The notes: generated from the sequence alone by a model not told the origin. DNA of 64,000 nucleotides from DAIPKP01 sp964539095 (GCA_964539095.1 CAZIFL010000009.1:1-64000), one strand, 5' to 3'; positions 41,564 to 51,396 are shown, counted from the first letter of the stretch. A program made the numbers and translations.

Positions 41564-43525
41564 GTGGAGACGATGGATAGAACCGCAACCATGAAACGGC
41601 ATCTCTTAAATAGTGTGCAAAGGGCTCTGGGGGGGGCGTTCCTTCTGCTGCTTCTCTTGGGAGGAATCGCCCTGGGAAGCTCCCCCGCCGTAACGGTACG
41701 GCTGCATAGGGAGCGCACCACTCTGGAAGAGCCCGTAACCCTGATGATCCGCATTGAAGGAAGTCAGGAGACTCCCGAGGTGGTGCCGGAGGAATCCTCG
41801 GAGGTTCTTCTTACCCCCCGGGGACAGAGCACCTCCGTACAGATCATCAACGGGGTGCAGTCCATACAGCAGGATCTCTATTATGCGGTGCTCCCCCAGC
41901 GGGAGGGGGATCTCACCGTTCCTTCTCTGGAGCTGCGCTTTTCCTCGGGGGCCCGGATTCGGACGGAGCCCCTTTCGCTGGAGGTACTCCCGGCTCAGGG
42001 AGGCTCTTCTCACCCGGGGGCATCCTCCGGAGGCGAGGCATCCCCAAACAGCGCAACTCCCGGAAAAGCTTCCCGAAAGGCCTTTGTCGCCGCCTCGCTC
42101 TCCAAAGAGCAGGTCTATGCGGGGGAGCCCGTGACGTACCGGTTTTCCTTCTTCCGGGCTCTTCCCGTAGGAGAGAGCCGCCTCACCCCTCCGGATTTCG
42201 GAAGCATCCCCTGGGAAGCTCTGGAGCGAGAGGTGTACCATACCGAGATTGAGGGCACTCCTTACGTGGTGACGGAGATCCCCTTTCTGCTCTCTCCGGT
42301 AGTGCCGGGAGAACACTCCATCTCCCCCGCCGCTCTGGATGTTATTCTTGGGGAGGAGAACCCTCGGCAGCGTGCTTTTTCCGGGGGGATTCCGGGGGGA
42401 TTCCCCGGGGGGCTCTTTCCCTCCTCGCTGGAGGATTTCTTTCAGTTCGCCCCTGCCTTAGGGCGCCCCTACCATCTCCAGACGGAACCCCTCTCGCTGG
42501 AGGTGCTCCCCCTTCCGGCCTGGAAGGAGGTGCCCCCCTTCTCCGGGCTGGTGGGGAGCGCAGATATGCGCTGCCTTATTCATCCCCAGGAGGGAAAGAC
42601 CGGGGAACCCCGAAAGCTGACGCTCCTCCTCCGGGGAAGGGGGAATATGAGGGATATTCAGCCTCCGGAGCTGCTTCTTCCGGGGGAGATCAAGGTCTAT
42701 GAGGAGCCTGTCGAAGAGAGCCTTCGCCCCGGCGTGGAGGGATACGAAGGAATCCGGGCCTTTTCCTGGTCTCTAATCCCCCTGCGGGAGGGGTCGTGGG
42801 ATCTGCCGCCGTTACAGCTCGCTCTTTTCGATCCCCAAGCCGGGAGATACGAGGTTATAGAGGCTCCCGTCCCCTCCTTTTCTGCCCGGGGGGCAACGCT
42901 TTCTCAGGAGACGGGAATCGTTACCCCGGAGGAGTCCTCTCCTCTTCCGGAGAAGCCCTCCCTAGAGAAGGATGAGACGATCCGAGAGATCCCTCTTCGG
43001 GATCCCGAAAGAAAACAGCTGGGAGATCTCCTCCCCCCTCCTTCGCCGAAGCTTACTCTTGTGCTCTTTCTGCTTCCTCCCCTTCTTGCAGGATGCGGAT
43101 GGGGAATACGGCAGTTCCTCCGGGGGCGAAAAACGCCACAGTACCAAATGATCCGCCGATCCCGGAAGGCTCTTCGAGAGGCCCGCAAGGCCAGAAATCG
43201 GGAAGATAGCCTGGCATGGCTGCATAAGGCTCTCACCTGGGGAGTTTTTGCCCGGTTGCAACAGCAGGGGGAGCTGCTTACCCTGGAGCTGCTGCACTCT
43301 CTGGAGGGAAGCGAGCTTTCTTCTCAGGAAGTGCAGGAGGCCACAGCATTTCTGACCCGGCTGGAGGAGATGCTCTACGGAGAATGCGGAAAACAGCGGG
43401 GAGAGGAGCAGCAAGAACCCGCCCGAAAAGGCACTTCGGCGGAATCTTCGCAAACCTCAGCATGGCCATCACTGCAATCCTTTGGAAGGGATCTGACATC
43501 CTTTGTAAGGGGGCTTTGGAGATGA
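41564..43525 (+). CDS. batD: BatD-like protein
   Basis: A 653-residue exported protein. A signal peptide lies near residues 18-40 (ALGGAFLLLLLLGGIALG). The long beta-rich outside part resembles BatD (oxygen-tolerance) repeats, with AVTVRLHRERTTLEEPVTLMI at its start and FSWSLIPLREGSWDLPPLQL typical of the family. A membrane helix at about 505-525 (LTLVLFLLPPLLAGCGWGI) precedes a cytoplasmic C-terminal part of about 120 residues. The start is uncertain: GTG at 41564 has GGAG eight bases upstream; ATGs at 41573 and 41591 are alternatives. It follows the fusion gene by 21 bp. Confidence 0.8.
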   Translation: METMDRTATMKRHLLNSVQRALGGAFLLLLLLGGIALGSSPAVTVRLHRERTTLEEPVTLMIRIEGSQETPEVVPEESSEVLLTPRGQSTSVQIINGVQSIQQDLYYAVLPQREGDLTVPSLELRFSSGARIRTEPLSLEVLPAQGGSSHPGASSGGEASPNSATPGKASRKAFVAASLSKEQVYAGEPVTYRFSFFRALPVGESRLTPPDFGSIPWEALEREVYHTEIEGTPYVVTEIPFLLSPVVPGEHSISPAALDVILGEENPRQRAFSGGIPGGFPGGLFPSSLEDFFQFAPALGRPYHLQTEPLSLEVLPLPAWKEVPPFSGLVGSADMRCLIHPQEGKTGEPRKLTLLLRGRGNMRDIQPPELLLPGEIKVYEEPVEESLRPGVEGYEGIRAFSWSLIPLREGSWDLPPLQLALFDPQAGRYEVIEAPVPSFSARGATLSQETGIVTPEESSPLPEKPSLEKDETIREIPLRDPERKQLGDLLPPPSPKLTLVLFLLPPLLAGCGWGIRQFLRGRKTPQYQMIRRSRKALREARKARNREDSLAWLHKALTWGVFARLQQQGELLTLELLHSLEGSELSSQEVQEATAFLTRLEEMLYGECGKQRGEEQQEPARKGTSAESSQTSAWPSLQSFGRDLTSFVRGLWR

Positions 43526-44250
43526 AAGGCAGAATAGTTTCTCTGGCGGGGTTGTTTCTGGGGGTGCTCCTTCTTCTCCCCCTCATCCCGGGAGCCTTGG
43601 GGGGAGAGGGGCGGCAGGACACCGAAACTTCGGAGCTTCTGCAAGAGATGCACTCCCGAAAGAATCTCTCCCAAAGCGCTCTCTATTACAACCTGGGAGC
43701 CTCTCAAGAGGCCCAGGGAAAGCCCGGGGATGCCCTTCTCTGGTATCTTCGCTCCGCTCGGCTGCATCCGGGAGATCCTCTTCTGCGACAGGGGATAACA
43801 CGTACCCTGCCGGAGCAGAACACCTTTCCCCTCCCCTGGCGGATGGCTCTCTGGAATCGGTATCTGGGATTTCCTGTGATTGCCTGGGGGGGACTCATAA
43901 GCTGGTGGGGTTTCTGGATCTCTCTGGGGCTCGGTACGCTATGGGGGGGCAAAAAAAGCCACATTTTCCGCTCCTGGGCAAGAAGGCTTGCCATACCCGC
44001 CCTGCTTCTGGGGGGGATGACGCTCTGGAATCTCGCTCTGGAGACCCTGGTACCTCTCGGGGTGGTGACGGAAAAGGAGTGTGTGCTACGATCGGGGTAC
44101 TCCTCCAACGCCACCCCTCTCTACTCCCTCCCCGAGGGGAGCGTACTCCGGATTCTGAAAAAGGAGGAGAATTTCTCGCTGGTGCAAACTCCGGGGGGAC
44201 ACCGGGGATGGGTTCCCCAGCAATGGATATCTCCCGCGAAAGAACTTTAA
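43522..44250 (+). CDS. BatE-like TPR and SH3 domain membrane protein
   Basis: A 242-residue protein. An N-terminal signal segment (about 5-25) is followed by a TPR-like pair (LYYNLGASQEAQGKPGDALLWYL), two membrane helices (about 115-140 and 155-180), and a C-terminal SH3b-like domain (about 190-240, LVPLGVVTEKECVLRSGYS...VQTPGGHRGWVPQQWI) likely outside the membrane. This matches BatE. The ATG overlaps the batD-type TGA (ATGA at 43522-43525). It is the last gene of the operon; a terminator follows. Confidence 0.78.
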   Translation: MKGRIVSLAGLFLGVLLLLPLIPGALGGEGRQDTETSELLQEMHSRKNLSQSALYYNLGASQEAQGKPGDALLWYLRSARLHPGDPLLRQGITRTLPEQNTFPLPWRMALWNRYLGFPVIAWGGLISWWGFWISLGLGTLWGGKKSHIFRSWARRLAIPALLLGGMTLWNLALETLVPLGVVTEKECVLRSGYSSNATPLYSLPEGSVLRILKKEENFSLVQTPGGHRGWVPQQWISPAKEL

Positions 44251-44276
44251 TCTTTTCCGAAAGTACAATTTTCTAC

Positions 44277-44314
44277 AAAAGCCCCCTCCTCTTCCGAAGG
44301 GGGCTTTTTTTAAT
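44277..44314 (+). terminator. Terminator of the Bat operon
   Basis: AAAAGCCCCC and GGGGGCTTTT form a 10-bp stem with a 12-nt loop, followed by a T-run. Strong intrinsic terminator. Confidence 0.93.
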
Positions 44315-44346
44315 TTACACACGCCCACGAAAACTATGAGAGAATG

Positions 44347-44374
44347 TTCTCGTGACCTTTTAAAATGTTATAAT
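44347..44374 (+). promoter_or_regulatory. Promoter candidate for the PocR-kinase operon
   Basis: TATAAT (44369-44374) is a perfect -10 box, with TTCTCG at 44347-44352 as a weak -35, 16 bp apart. A GAAAC/GTTTC hairpin follows. The ribosome site AAGGAGG lies near 44510. Confidence 0.45.
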
Positions 44375-44525
44375 GAAACATGACGAGGTTTCTTTCAAAG
44401 GAATTCCGCTGCTGAATATGGGGAAGCTTCCGTGGCATATCCTTTGTTACTCCTTCCACAGATCCTTTCCTCAGTCCTCATCCTTCGAATTCGATAGAAT
44501 CGGCCCATAAGGAGGTCCGTTCCCA

Positions 44526-46574
44526 ATGCCTTCAAAAACTCCGAGAATTGACGAACTCGTGGACATCCCTCTGATTCAGAGATGGCTGGATAATTTCCAC
44601 GTTCTTACGGGAGCCTCTTCGGCCCTCATCGACAATGACGGCACCATCCATACCCGAAGCGGCTGGCAGGATATCTGCACGTGCTTTCACCGGAAGCATC
44701 CGGAAACGCTATGTCAATGCGTGGAGAGCGACAACTATATCAAGGCACATCTCGACCAAGAAGTAGTGGGATATCATTGTAAAAACGGATTGGTGGACTA
44801 CGCCGCCCCTATTTTTATTCTAGGAGAGCACCTCGCTACTCTTTTTGCGGGACAGTTCTTCCACGAACCTCCGGATCGACGTTTTTTCGAGAACCAAGCC
44901 CGAAAGTACGGATTCCCCGAAAAGGAGTATCTTCAGGCTTTAGATAAGGTTCCCTTGGTGCCGGTGGAACAGGCAAAACGCCACGTCACCTTCATAGCAC
45001 GCACTACTGAGATTATTGCGGAACTCGGGAATAGGGGGTTGCAAAAGATCCGAGAAGAGGAAGAGAAAACCCGACGTTACAAGAGGGCCTATGAGACCCT
45101 TACGGAAAACATCCCCGGCATGACCTACCAAGCCCGATGGTCTTCCGAGGGACGGCAGATTCTTTTTGCCAGCGACTACGGAAAAACCTTCTTCGGCATC
45201 TCCTCCGAAGGGGAGGAGGCTAAACCTCCTTCCCTGGAATCTTTTATTCTTCCAGAGGATCTGGAAAGAGTCTTCAGAGAGCTTCGCGCCGCCCTGGAGA
45301 AGGAATCCTCCTTTATCCTGGACTACCGGATCCGCCATTCTTCAGGAAATATCCTCTGGGTTACCGACCGAGGAACGGCCTTTCTCCGGAATGGGATATC
45401 CCAGATTGAGGGAATCATCCTGGACTCCACCAAACAAAAGGAAACCGAAGAGGATCTGAAAAAAAGCGAAATGCGCTTTCACCGAGCCATCCGGAATTCC
45501 GCCATTCCCTCGATTCTCTTCGATTCTTCCATGAAAATTTTTGAAGTAAGCCGGGGCGCCGAGGAAGCCACAGGATATTCCCGAGAGGATATACCCCAGC
45601 TCAGGGAATGGATTTCTCGGATAGCTCCCGAGGGGATATCGGTTTTTGACAAGCTTTTCTCCGCCCTCAAGGAGAATCCAGCTTCAGTGGCATCGGAGAT
45701 GATGGAAATCCGCTCCCGAGACGGGGAGAAACACTTCTGGGAGCTACACTGCGTGGATCTGGGTGCTTTTTCGGGCGAGTCTCGGCTGTACAAGCTCCTT
45801 GCTCAGGATGTAACGCAGCGGGAGGAGTTTCAGAAGACTCTTCTGGAAATCATGGGAAAGCTTGAGGACTCCAACCGGGATCTTCAGCAGTTTGCCTACG
45901 TTACATCCCACGATCTTCAGGAACCTCTCAGGATGGTCTCCAGCTATCTTCAGCTTCTCCAGAAACGTTACCAGGGGAAGCTGGGGGAAGATGCGGACGA
46001 CTTCATTTATTACGCTGTGGACGGGGCAAATCGGATGAAACAGCTCATTCAGGATATTCTCTCCTACTCCCGCATTAATACCCACGGCAGGAGCTTCGGC
46101 CCCGTTTCGGGAGATCAGATTCTGCAAAGAGTTCTTCACTCCCTGGACATGAAAATTCGGGAAAAGAACGCTCATCTTACATGTTCTCCCCTCCCCGTCT
46201 TCTGGGGAGATCCCACCCAACTGGAGCAGCTTTTTCAGAATCTCATTGATAACGCTCTCAAGTTTTCTTCCAAGGAAGATCCTCGGGTGGATGTTTTTGC
46301 TGAATTTCAAGAGGAGATGTGGAATGTTCACGTTCGAGACAACGGCATAGGCATCAAATCCGACTATTTCGAAAGGATCTTCCTCATGTTCCAGCGGCTG
46401 AACCGCTCCGAGGAGTATCCTGGAACCGGTCTCGGACTAGCCCTCTGTAAACGCATCGTCGAGCGACATGGGGGGTGTCTCTGGGTTTCCTCAGAGGAGG
46501 GAAAGGGCTCCACCTTCTCCTTCACCCTCCGGGGAGCCCCGGAAAACGCTTCTGCAAGGGGGGAATCCCCATGA
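44526..46574 (+). CDS. PocR-PAS-PAS sensor histidine kinase
   Basis: A 682-residue soluble kinase. An N-terminal PocR domain (about 10-180) shows its cysteine pattern ICTCFHRKHPETLCQC and CKNGLVDYAAPIF, thought to bind small hydrocarbons or propanediol-like ligands. Two PAS domains follow (about 205-320 and 325-440). HisKA has FAYVTSHDLQEPLRM, the phytochrome-like HWE-free type, and HATPase has DNGIGIKSDYF and GTGLGLALCKR. No membrane segments, so it senses the cytoplasm. Its stop overlaps the following Rcp1-type regulator (ATGA at 46571-46574); the two form a typical pair. Confidence 0.92.
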   Translation: MPSKTPRIDELVDIPLIQRWLDNFHVLTGASSALIDNDGTIHTRSGWQDICTCFHRKHPETLCQCVESDNYIKAHLDQEVVGYHCKNGLVDYAAPIFILGEHLATLFAGQFFHEPPDRRFFENQARKYGFPEKEYLQALDKVPLVPVEQAKRHVTFIARTTEIIAELGNRGLQKIREEEEKTRRYKRAYETLTENIPGMTYQARWSSEGRQILFASDYGKTFFGISSEGEEAKPPSLESFILPEDLERVFRELRAALEKESSFILDYRIRHSSGNILWVTDRGTAFLRNGISQIEGIILDSTKQKETEEDLKKSEMRFHRAIRNSAIPSILFDSSMKIFEVSRGAEEATGYSREDIPQLREWISRIAPEGISVFDKLFSALKENPASVASEMMEIRSRDGEKHFWELHCVDLGAFSGESRLYKLLAQDVTQREEFQKTLLEIMGKLEDSNRDLQQFAYVTSHDLQEPLRMVSSYLQLLQKRYQGKLGEDADDFIYYAVDGANRMKQLIQDILSYSRINTHGRSFGPVSGDQILQRVLHSLDMKIREKNAHLTCSPLPVFWGDPTQLEQLFQNLIDNALKFSSKEDPRVDVFAEFQEEMWNVHVRDNGIGIKSDYFERIFLMFQRLNRSEEYPGTGLGLALCKRIVERHGGCLWVSSEEGKGSTFSFTLRGAPENASARGESP

Positions 46575-47005
46575 CAACCAAGGGAAAAATGATTGAAATT
46601 CTCCTCGTGGAAGACAACCCGGGGGATGTGCGGCTCACACGGGAGGCCCTGATGGAGGGGAAGATCCGTAATGCTCTCACCGTGGCCCGGGACGGCCAGG
46701 AAGCCCTGGATTATCTTCTCAAAAAAGAGGATCATCCCCGGCCGGACGTGATCTTGCTAGATCTTAATCTCCCCCGTAAAAACGGCCTGGAAGTGCTCTC
46801 CATCATCAAGAATGATGAAAACCTCAAGAAAATCCCCGTGGTAATACTCACTACTTCAGAGGATGAAAGAGATATCCTCCAGAGTTATGAGCTTCATGCA
46901 AACTGCTACATCACAAAACCTGTGGAGCTTCACAATTTTCTGGAAGTCATGCGATGCCTTCAGAACTTCTGGCTCGAAATCGTGAAACTTCCCGGAACGG
47001 AATAG
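46571..47005 (+). CDS. Rcp1-type single-domain response regulator
   Basis: A 144-residue receiver only. Acidic pocket VEDNPGDVRL, phospho-acceptor in ILLDLNLPRKNG, switch Thr in LTTSEDE, and Lys in YITKPVELHNF are all present. This is the extended receiver type that pairs with phytochrome-like kinases. It is translationally coupled to the PocR kinase and has no output domain, so it relays phosphate or acts by protein contact. Confidence 0.93.
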   Translation: MTTKGKMIEILLVEDNPGDVRLTREALMEGKIRNALTVARDGQEALDYLLKKEDHPRPDVILLDLNLPRKNGLEVLSIIKNDENLKKIPVVILTTSEDERDILQSYELHANCYITKPVELHNFLEVMRCLQNFWLEIVKLPGTE

Positions 47006-47027
47006 AAGCGCAGAGGGGAGGAGAACC

Positions 47028-48770
47028 GTGAAAATACTGCTCGTGGAAGATAATCCGGGAGATCGACGACTTATTCGAGAATATCTTCAGTCCACCTCCC
47101 TTCGGGACGCCTCGCTCCACGAGGCAGCCTCGGGGGAAGAGGCTCTGGAGATCCTGAAGAAGCAAGGGTTCCACGTGCTCCTTTTGGATCTGGGGCTCCC
47201 CACCTCCCAGGGACTTGAAACACTCCAGCTTTTCCGAATCTTCGCGGAAAAGCTCTCTCTCGTGGTGCTTACAGGGCTGGATGATCAGGAGATGGCCGCC
47301 CGGGCTCTCAAAATGGGGGCCCAGGACTACCTCTGCAAGGAGCAGTGCTCTTCGAATATCCTGGAAAAAACTCTGCGATACTCCCTGGAACGAAAATCTT
47401 CTCAGGATAAAATCATGGAGGCCGAGCATAAATACCGCATGCTTTTCGAAAACATGATGGAAGGATGCTTTTTTTTCCAGATTTCCCAAGAAAGCCGGGG
47501 GGATCTGCATCTAAACCTTTTAGAGGCCAACGCCGCAGCAGAAAAAATGCTGGACTTTTCTCTCCTCCAGGAGCCAAAAGCCTCCCTAGAGAGAGTCTTT
47601 TCCTGTTTTCCCCGGGAGTACCTCCAGAGGATTTATAAAGTTGCCCAGGAGAAGAGCACAGATAACTTCGAGGTTTTCTGTCCTTCCCGACAGAGGATAT
47701 TCCACATGGCTCTTTTTTGTGTGAACTCCTTTCTTACCGGTGTCCTTCAGGACATCACCAAGGAGTACACCTACAAGGATCACCTGGAGAAACAGAGCGC
47801 CCGGCTTCACCAGCTTTTCCAGCATGCCCCTGTGGGAATCGTGGAGAGCGGGAGTAGCGGGGAGATTGAGAAGATGAACCTTGCCTTTCAGAGAATCTTC
47901 GATCTGCCCTCCGAAAATCCGCATCAGAAAGTACAGGATTTCATGCCCTCCCCGACCAAGGATATTTGCCCTTCCAAAGAGAACATAAGCTTTATCGAAG
48001 GATATTCCGCCTACGGATCGAACCGGGATCTTTACGTACGGTACAGTACCATCCCCATCCATATACACGAGGAAACCACGGGGTATTACAACATGTTTGA
48101 GGATATCTCTCTGGGAAAAAAGGCAAAGGATCTTCTGGAGCAGAGCCATCGGGAGCTTAAACAGCAATACCGCAAACTACAGCACTCATGGGTTCAAACC
48201 ATAGAGATACTGAATCGGATCTCCGAAGAGACCGACCCCTATACGGCGGGACATCAGCAGCGGGTGGCAAAGATAGCCCACCTCTTGGCAAAGGCGCTGA
48301 AGTTTTCTCCGGAGGAACAGGAATGGATACGCATGGCTGCATCTATCCATGATATCGGCAAGATCAAGGTTCCAAAAGATATTTTAAGTAAACCTGGCCA
48401 GCTCAGTGAGCTGGAACTCCAGTTCATCCAGCTTCACAGTCGCTGCGGCTACGATATGCTGAAAGATCTCGACTTTCCCCTCCCCTTGGGAGAAATCATC
48501 TATCAGCATCACGAGCGGCTCGACGGAAGCGGCTATCCCCGAGGGCTCAAAGGGGAATCCATTCTTATGCACGCCCGAATCATCTCTGTGGCGGATGTAC
48601 TGGAAGCCATGAGTTCTCACAGGCCCTATCGGCCAAAGCTCGGAGCCCATGCGGCTTTAGAAGAGCTGCAGAAGAACAGCGGCATCCTCTACGATCCTGA
48701 AGTGGTACGGACCTGCGTATCTCTCATAGAAAGGCACGTTCTCCCGGAAAATCTGGAAGACCTTGAGTAG
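47028..48770 (+). CDS. Response regulator with PAS domains and HD-GYP phosphodiesterase output
   Basis: A 580-residue protein. Receiver (1-125, VEDNPGDRRLI, LLDLGLP, DYLCKEQC with the switch Lys); two PAS-like parts (about 135-255 and 260-375); HD-GYP (about 395-575). The HD is complete, AASIHDIGKIKVPKDIL, and the GYP part reads DGSGYPRGLKGE. It should hydrolyse c-di-GMP. Start GTG at 47028 with GGGGAGGAG just before. It lies 22 bp after the Rcp1-type gene, so the kinase, relay and phosphodiesterase form one plus-strand unit. Confidence 0.9.
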   Translation: MKILLVEDNPGDRRLIREYLQSTSLRDASLHEAASGEEALEILKKQGFHVLLLDLGLPTSQGLETLQLFRIFAEKLSLVVLTGLDDQEMAARALKMGAQDYLCKEQCSSNILEKTLRYSLERKSSQDKIMEAEHKYRMLFENMMEGCFFFQISQESRGDLHLNLLEANAAAEKMLDFSLLQEPKASLERVFSCFPREYLQRIYKVAQEKSTDNFEVFCPSRQRIFHMALFCVNSFLTGVLQDITKEYTYKDHLEKQSARLHQLFQHAPVGIVESGSSGEIEKMNLAFQRIFDLPSENPHQKVQDFMPSPTKDICPSKENISFIEGYSAYGSNRDLYVRYSTIPIHIHEETTGYYNMFEDISLGKKAKDLLEQSHRELKQQYRKLQHSWVQTIEILNRISEETDPYTAGHQQRVAKIAHLLAKALKFSPEEQEWIRMAASIHDIGKIKVPKDILSKPGQLSELELQFIQLHSRCGYDMLKDLDFPLPLGEIIYQHHERLDGSGYPRGLKGESILMHARIISVADVLEAMSSHRPYRPKLGAHAALEELQKNSGILYDPEVVRTCVSLIERHVLPENLEDLE

Positions 48771-48785
48771 CCTTCACATCTGGAT

Positions 48786-48816
48786 ATAAAAAGGGGGCAC
48801 CCTTTGGCACCCCCTT
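48786..48816 (-). terminator. Terminator for the phosphofructokinase operon
   Basis: AAGGGGG (48791-48797) pairs with CCCCCTT (48810-48816), with an inner CC/GG. On the minus strand it is followed by T5. It also faces the plus-strand HD-GYP gene, but there no T-run follows. Confidence 0.8.
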
Positions 48817-48850
48817 ACAAACGCAAAGATGCAGACGCTGCTGCGGTAGA

Positions 48851-50068
48851 TCAGATATGGCGGTAGATCTCCCCTTGATACTCCTCAAACTCCGGCACAT
48901 AGGGCTGGGGGCTTCTGCCGAAACAGACATCCATGGCCTCGTAGAACGAGACCATCTGCAGATCGACACTGCGTTGCACGATAGCATCCTTGGTAGGAAT
49001 GTAGCGGATCCTGGGGCCCTCCACATCCATCACCGTGATTCCGGTCTTCCCCTCCAGCAGGAGCATTACCGCCGCTCCTCCGATCTGCTTGCCGAAGTTT
49101 ACATCAAAGGCGGAGGTGCTTCCTGAGCGCACCAGATGCCCCGGTACTACCTCCCGAACCTCCGGAAGCTCGTAGAGCCCCGAGACGAACATGCCGTGCC
49201 GTTTCAAAAACTGGGGGAAGTCCCCATCCTTCTTGAGCCGCCCTTCCAGCTCTCGGCGCACGTACTTTCCCGCCCCTCCGAGCCGGATATGCCCGAAGGA
49301 ATCCTTGGTGTCCTCCTGAGAGATGAGGTCCCCTCCGGCACTTTTAATTCCCTCCGCCACCACGATGGTGTAGGTTCCCGCCCGGACATCACTGTTGAGA
49401 ATGCGCCGCATGTAGGTGCGCTTCATGTGGGCGTAGACGATATCGAAATCCACATCAATTTCGGGGATCAGCACCGCATCCGCATCGGCCCCCACCCCTC
49501 CCCGGAAGGCGGTGTGTCCTGTATAACGGCCAAAGACCTCCACCACCATGATGCGGTTGTGGGTACGCCCGGTGGTCTTCACCTCTTCTACAAAGTGAGC
49601 GATCTTATTGATGGCAGAATCACCCCCCACAGAGTAGGTCTGAAGGTCAAGATCCATGGTCTTGGGAGCGTGTACGCAGGCGATGCCGTTCTCTGCAAGA
49701 TCTACCATAACGCCGCCGGTATCGTCCCCTCCGGAGATCACCAGGCCATCGATGGAAAATTTGCGAAGTCCGTCGAGGATGCGCTCGTACTTGTGCGGGC
49801 TCTCTATCTTGGCGATCTTCACCCGGGAGTGCCCCGCCTCGGATCCCGCAAAGGAGGAGTTTACGTTATCCGCGCGGTTTTCGTCGAGATGCACTATCTT
49901 GTCGAGATCCACCAAATTATAGAGCCCCGCATAGCCGTGGGGGATGATGTAAGCCCCCATGCCGTGGCGGTGAGCAAAGTTTGCGGCTCCCCGCACCACT
50001 CCGTTAAGCCCGCCACAGTCGCCTCCGGCGGTGATAATGCCAATGTTTCTCATGGTAGCTTTTGCCAT
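48851..50068 (-). CDS. 6-Phosphofructokinase, PPi-dependent type by signature
   Basis: A 405-residue enzyme phosphorylating fructose-6-phosphate. The nucleotide-binding GGDCGGLNG opens the protein. The phosphoryl-donor signature is SGGDDTGG, with Asp where ATP enzymes have Gly, and PKTMDLDL, with the Lys that marks PPi-type enzymes. The usual KTIDND is altered to KTMDLD, which is unusual. A PPi enzyme can run reversibly in glycolysis and gluconeogenesis. The ATG at 50068 has GGGGGTA close by; an upstream in-frame ATG at 50098 overlaps the M20 gene. It follows that gene by 14 bp, in a signalling neighbourhood. Confidence 0.85.
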   Translation of the reverse strand: MAKATMRNIGIITAGGDCGGLNGVVRGAANFAHRHGMGAYIIPHGYAGLYNLVDLDKIVHLDENRADNVNSSFAGSEAGHSRVKIAKIESPHKYERILDGLRKFSIDGLVISGGDDTGGVMVDLAENGIACVHAPKTMDLDLQTYSVGGDSAINKIAHFVEEVKTTGRTHNRIMVVEVFGRYTGHTAFRGGVGADADAVLIPEIDVDFDIVYAHMKRTYMRRILNSDVRAGTYTIVVAEGIKSAGGDLISQEDTKDSFGHIRLGGAGKYVRRELEGRLKKDGDFPQFLKRHGMFVSGLYELPEVREVVPGHLVRSGSTSAFDVNFGKQIGGAAVMLLLEGKTGITVMDVEGPRIRYIPTKDAIVQRSVDLQMVSFYEAMDVCFGRSPQPYVPEFEEYQGEIYRHI

Positions 50069-50082
50069 AACAGTACCCCCTT

Positions 50083-51396
50083 TTATGATTTTCCCCATGC
50101 TTCCCGAGTCTTTCGGACAAGTGAAAAGAGAAGCTTTACCCCCGGAAGGAGTACCGCCTCATCGGGATCGAAGGTGTCTTCATGATGCCCTGCGGCGATA
50201 TCTGCCCCGAGAACACCGTAGCACGCCAGCCCTCCCCGCTTCTGTACCTCCCGCATAAGCCAGGTACAGTCTTCGCTCCCCCCAAAGCTATGAGGGAAGT
50301 TCTGCAGGGGGGTAAACCAGGAACTCTCCTCTCCTGCCTTTCGAATCATCTCCATGAGAAGCGGATCTGACGAAGCGTTGAGACTCTCTCCCATAACCCG
50401 AAGGGAGCAGCGAACGCCATGCATGGCCGCCGCATGTTCGATAATCTCCTGCGCCCGCAGGTAGACTTGATGGTTAATTTTTTCGGTCTCTCCCCGGCAC
50501 TCCGCTTCAAAAATTGCGGAGGGAGGAATCACGTTACGATCCTCTCCGGCCCGAAGAGTACCCACATTGAGCCGTACCCGCCCCTCTCCGTGCTGGAGCA
50601 GGGCATAGAGATTCTGAATGGCTGTAATGGAGGCCAGAAGAGCGTTGGCTCCATCCTGAGGGGCTGCCGCCGCATGCGCTCGCCGGCCTTTGAAAAGAGC
50701 ATCAAACTTCGTGGTAGCAAGGAAGTTGTGCACCCCCGGCACGAGAACCCCCGAGGGATATCCCAGCCCCACGTGAAAGGCGAAAAACATATCCACATCA
50801 TCAAGGATGCCGCTCTCCGCCACAGCCCGCCCTCCCCGAACCCCCTCTTCGGCGGGCTGGAAGACGAGCTTGATAATGCCATCCATTTCGTCTCTGTGTC
50901 GGTGTAGCAGATGAGCCAGCCCTATTCCCAGAGCCACGTGGAAGTCATGGGCGCAGGCGTGCATAAGCCCCACATTCTCCGAGGCAAACCCCTCCTGAAA
51001 GGGCTTGTGCTCGTGGCTCTCGGATTCCGAGACGTGTACCGCATCGATGTCGAAGCGAAAGGCCCGCACCGGACCAGGACGCCCCGTATTAAGCACTCCG
51101 GTCACTCCAGTACATTCTCTAAGCATCCCCAGCCATTCCGGGTGCGCCCCCTGAGCCTGGGCACGATGGCGGTGCCACTCAATGCGCTTCTTTTCGGGGC
51201 CGCCGTAGATAAAATCCCGGTGTACCATCTCCTCTCCTACGTGAAGGGAAAATCCAAGACGGTGCAGCTCCTCCGCAATCTTGGCGGTAGTTCGGAACTC
51301 GCACCATCCCCCTTCGGGGAAACGGTGAATATCCCGACGCCACCGGATAAGTAGTTTTTCCAGCTCCTGCTCTTCCTGCATCTCCATAATGTGCAT
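50083..51396 (-). CDS. M20 family amidohydrolase (AbgA/AbgB-like)
   Basis: A 437-residue metallopeptidase-like enzyme of the M20D amidohydrolase group, cytoplasmic. Di-metal ligands lie in HACAHDFHVALG and PAEEGVRGG, and RFDIDAVHVSES and HVGLG are also typical. The insertion after GEEMVHRDF (IYGGPEKKRIEWH) resembles p-aminobenzoyl-glutamate hydrolases. Substrates are likely N-acyl amino acids or small peptides, in line with an amino-acid fermenter; the exact one is unknown. Several in-frame Met codons (residues 1, 4, 6) leave the start uncertain. Same operon as phosphofructokinase and the two-component pair upstream. Confidence 0.87.
   Translation of the reverse strand: MHIMEMQEEQELEKLLIRWRRDIHRFPEGGWCEFRTTAKIAEELHRLGFSLHVGEEMVHRDFIYGGPEKKRIEWHRHRAQAQGAHPEWLGMLRECTGVTGVLNTGRPGPVRAFRFDIDAVHVSESESHEHKPFQEGFASENVGLMHACAHDFHVALGIGLAHLLHRHRDEMDGIIKLVFQPAEEGVRGGRAVAESGILDDVDMFFAFHVGLGYPSGVLVPGVHNFLATTKFDALFKGRRAHAAAAPQDGANALLASITAIQNLYALLQHGEGRVRLNVGTLRAGEDRNVIPPSAIFEAECRGETEKINHQVYLRAQEIIEHAAAMHGVRCSLRVMGESLNASSDPLLMEMIRKAGEESSWFTPLQNFPHSFGGSEDCTWLMREVQKRGGLACYGVLGADIAAGHHEDTFDPDEAVLLPGVKLLFSLVRKTREAWGKS

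Noticed and set aside
49136..50185. 349-codon frame antisense to the phosphofructokinase gene
   Set aside because: Antisense to a well-supported enzyme, low-complexity composition.
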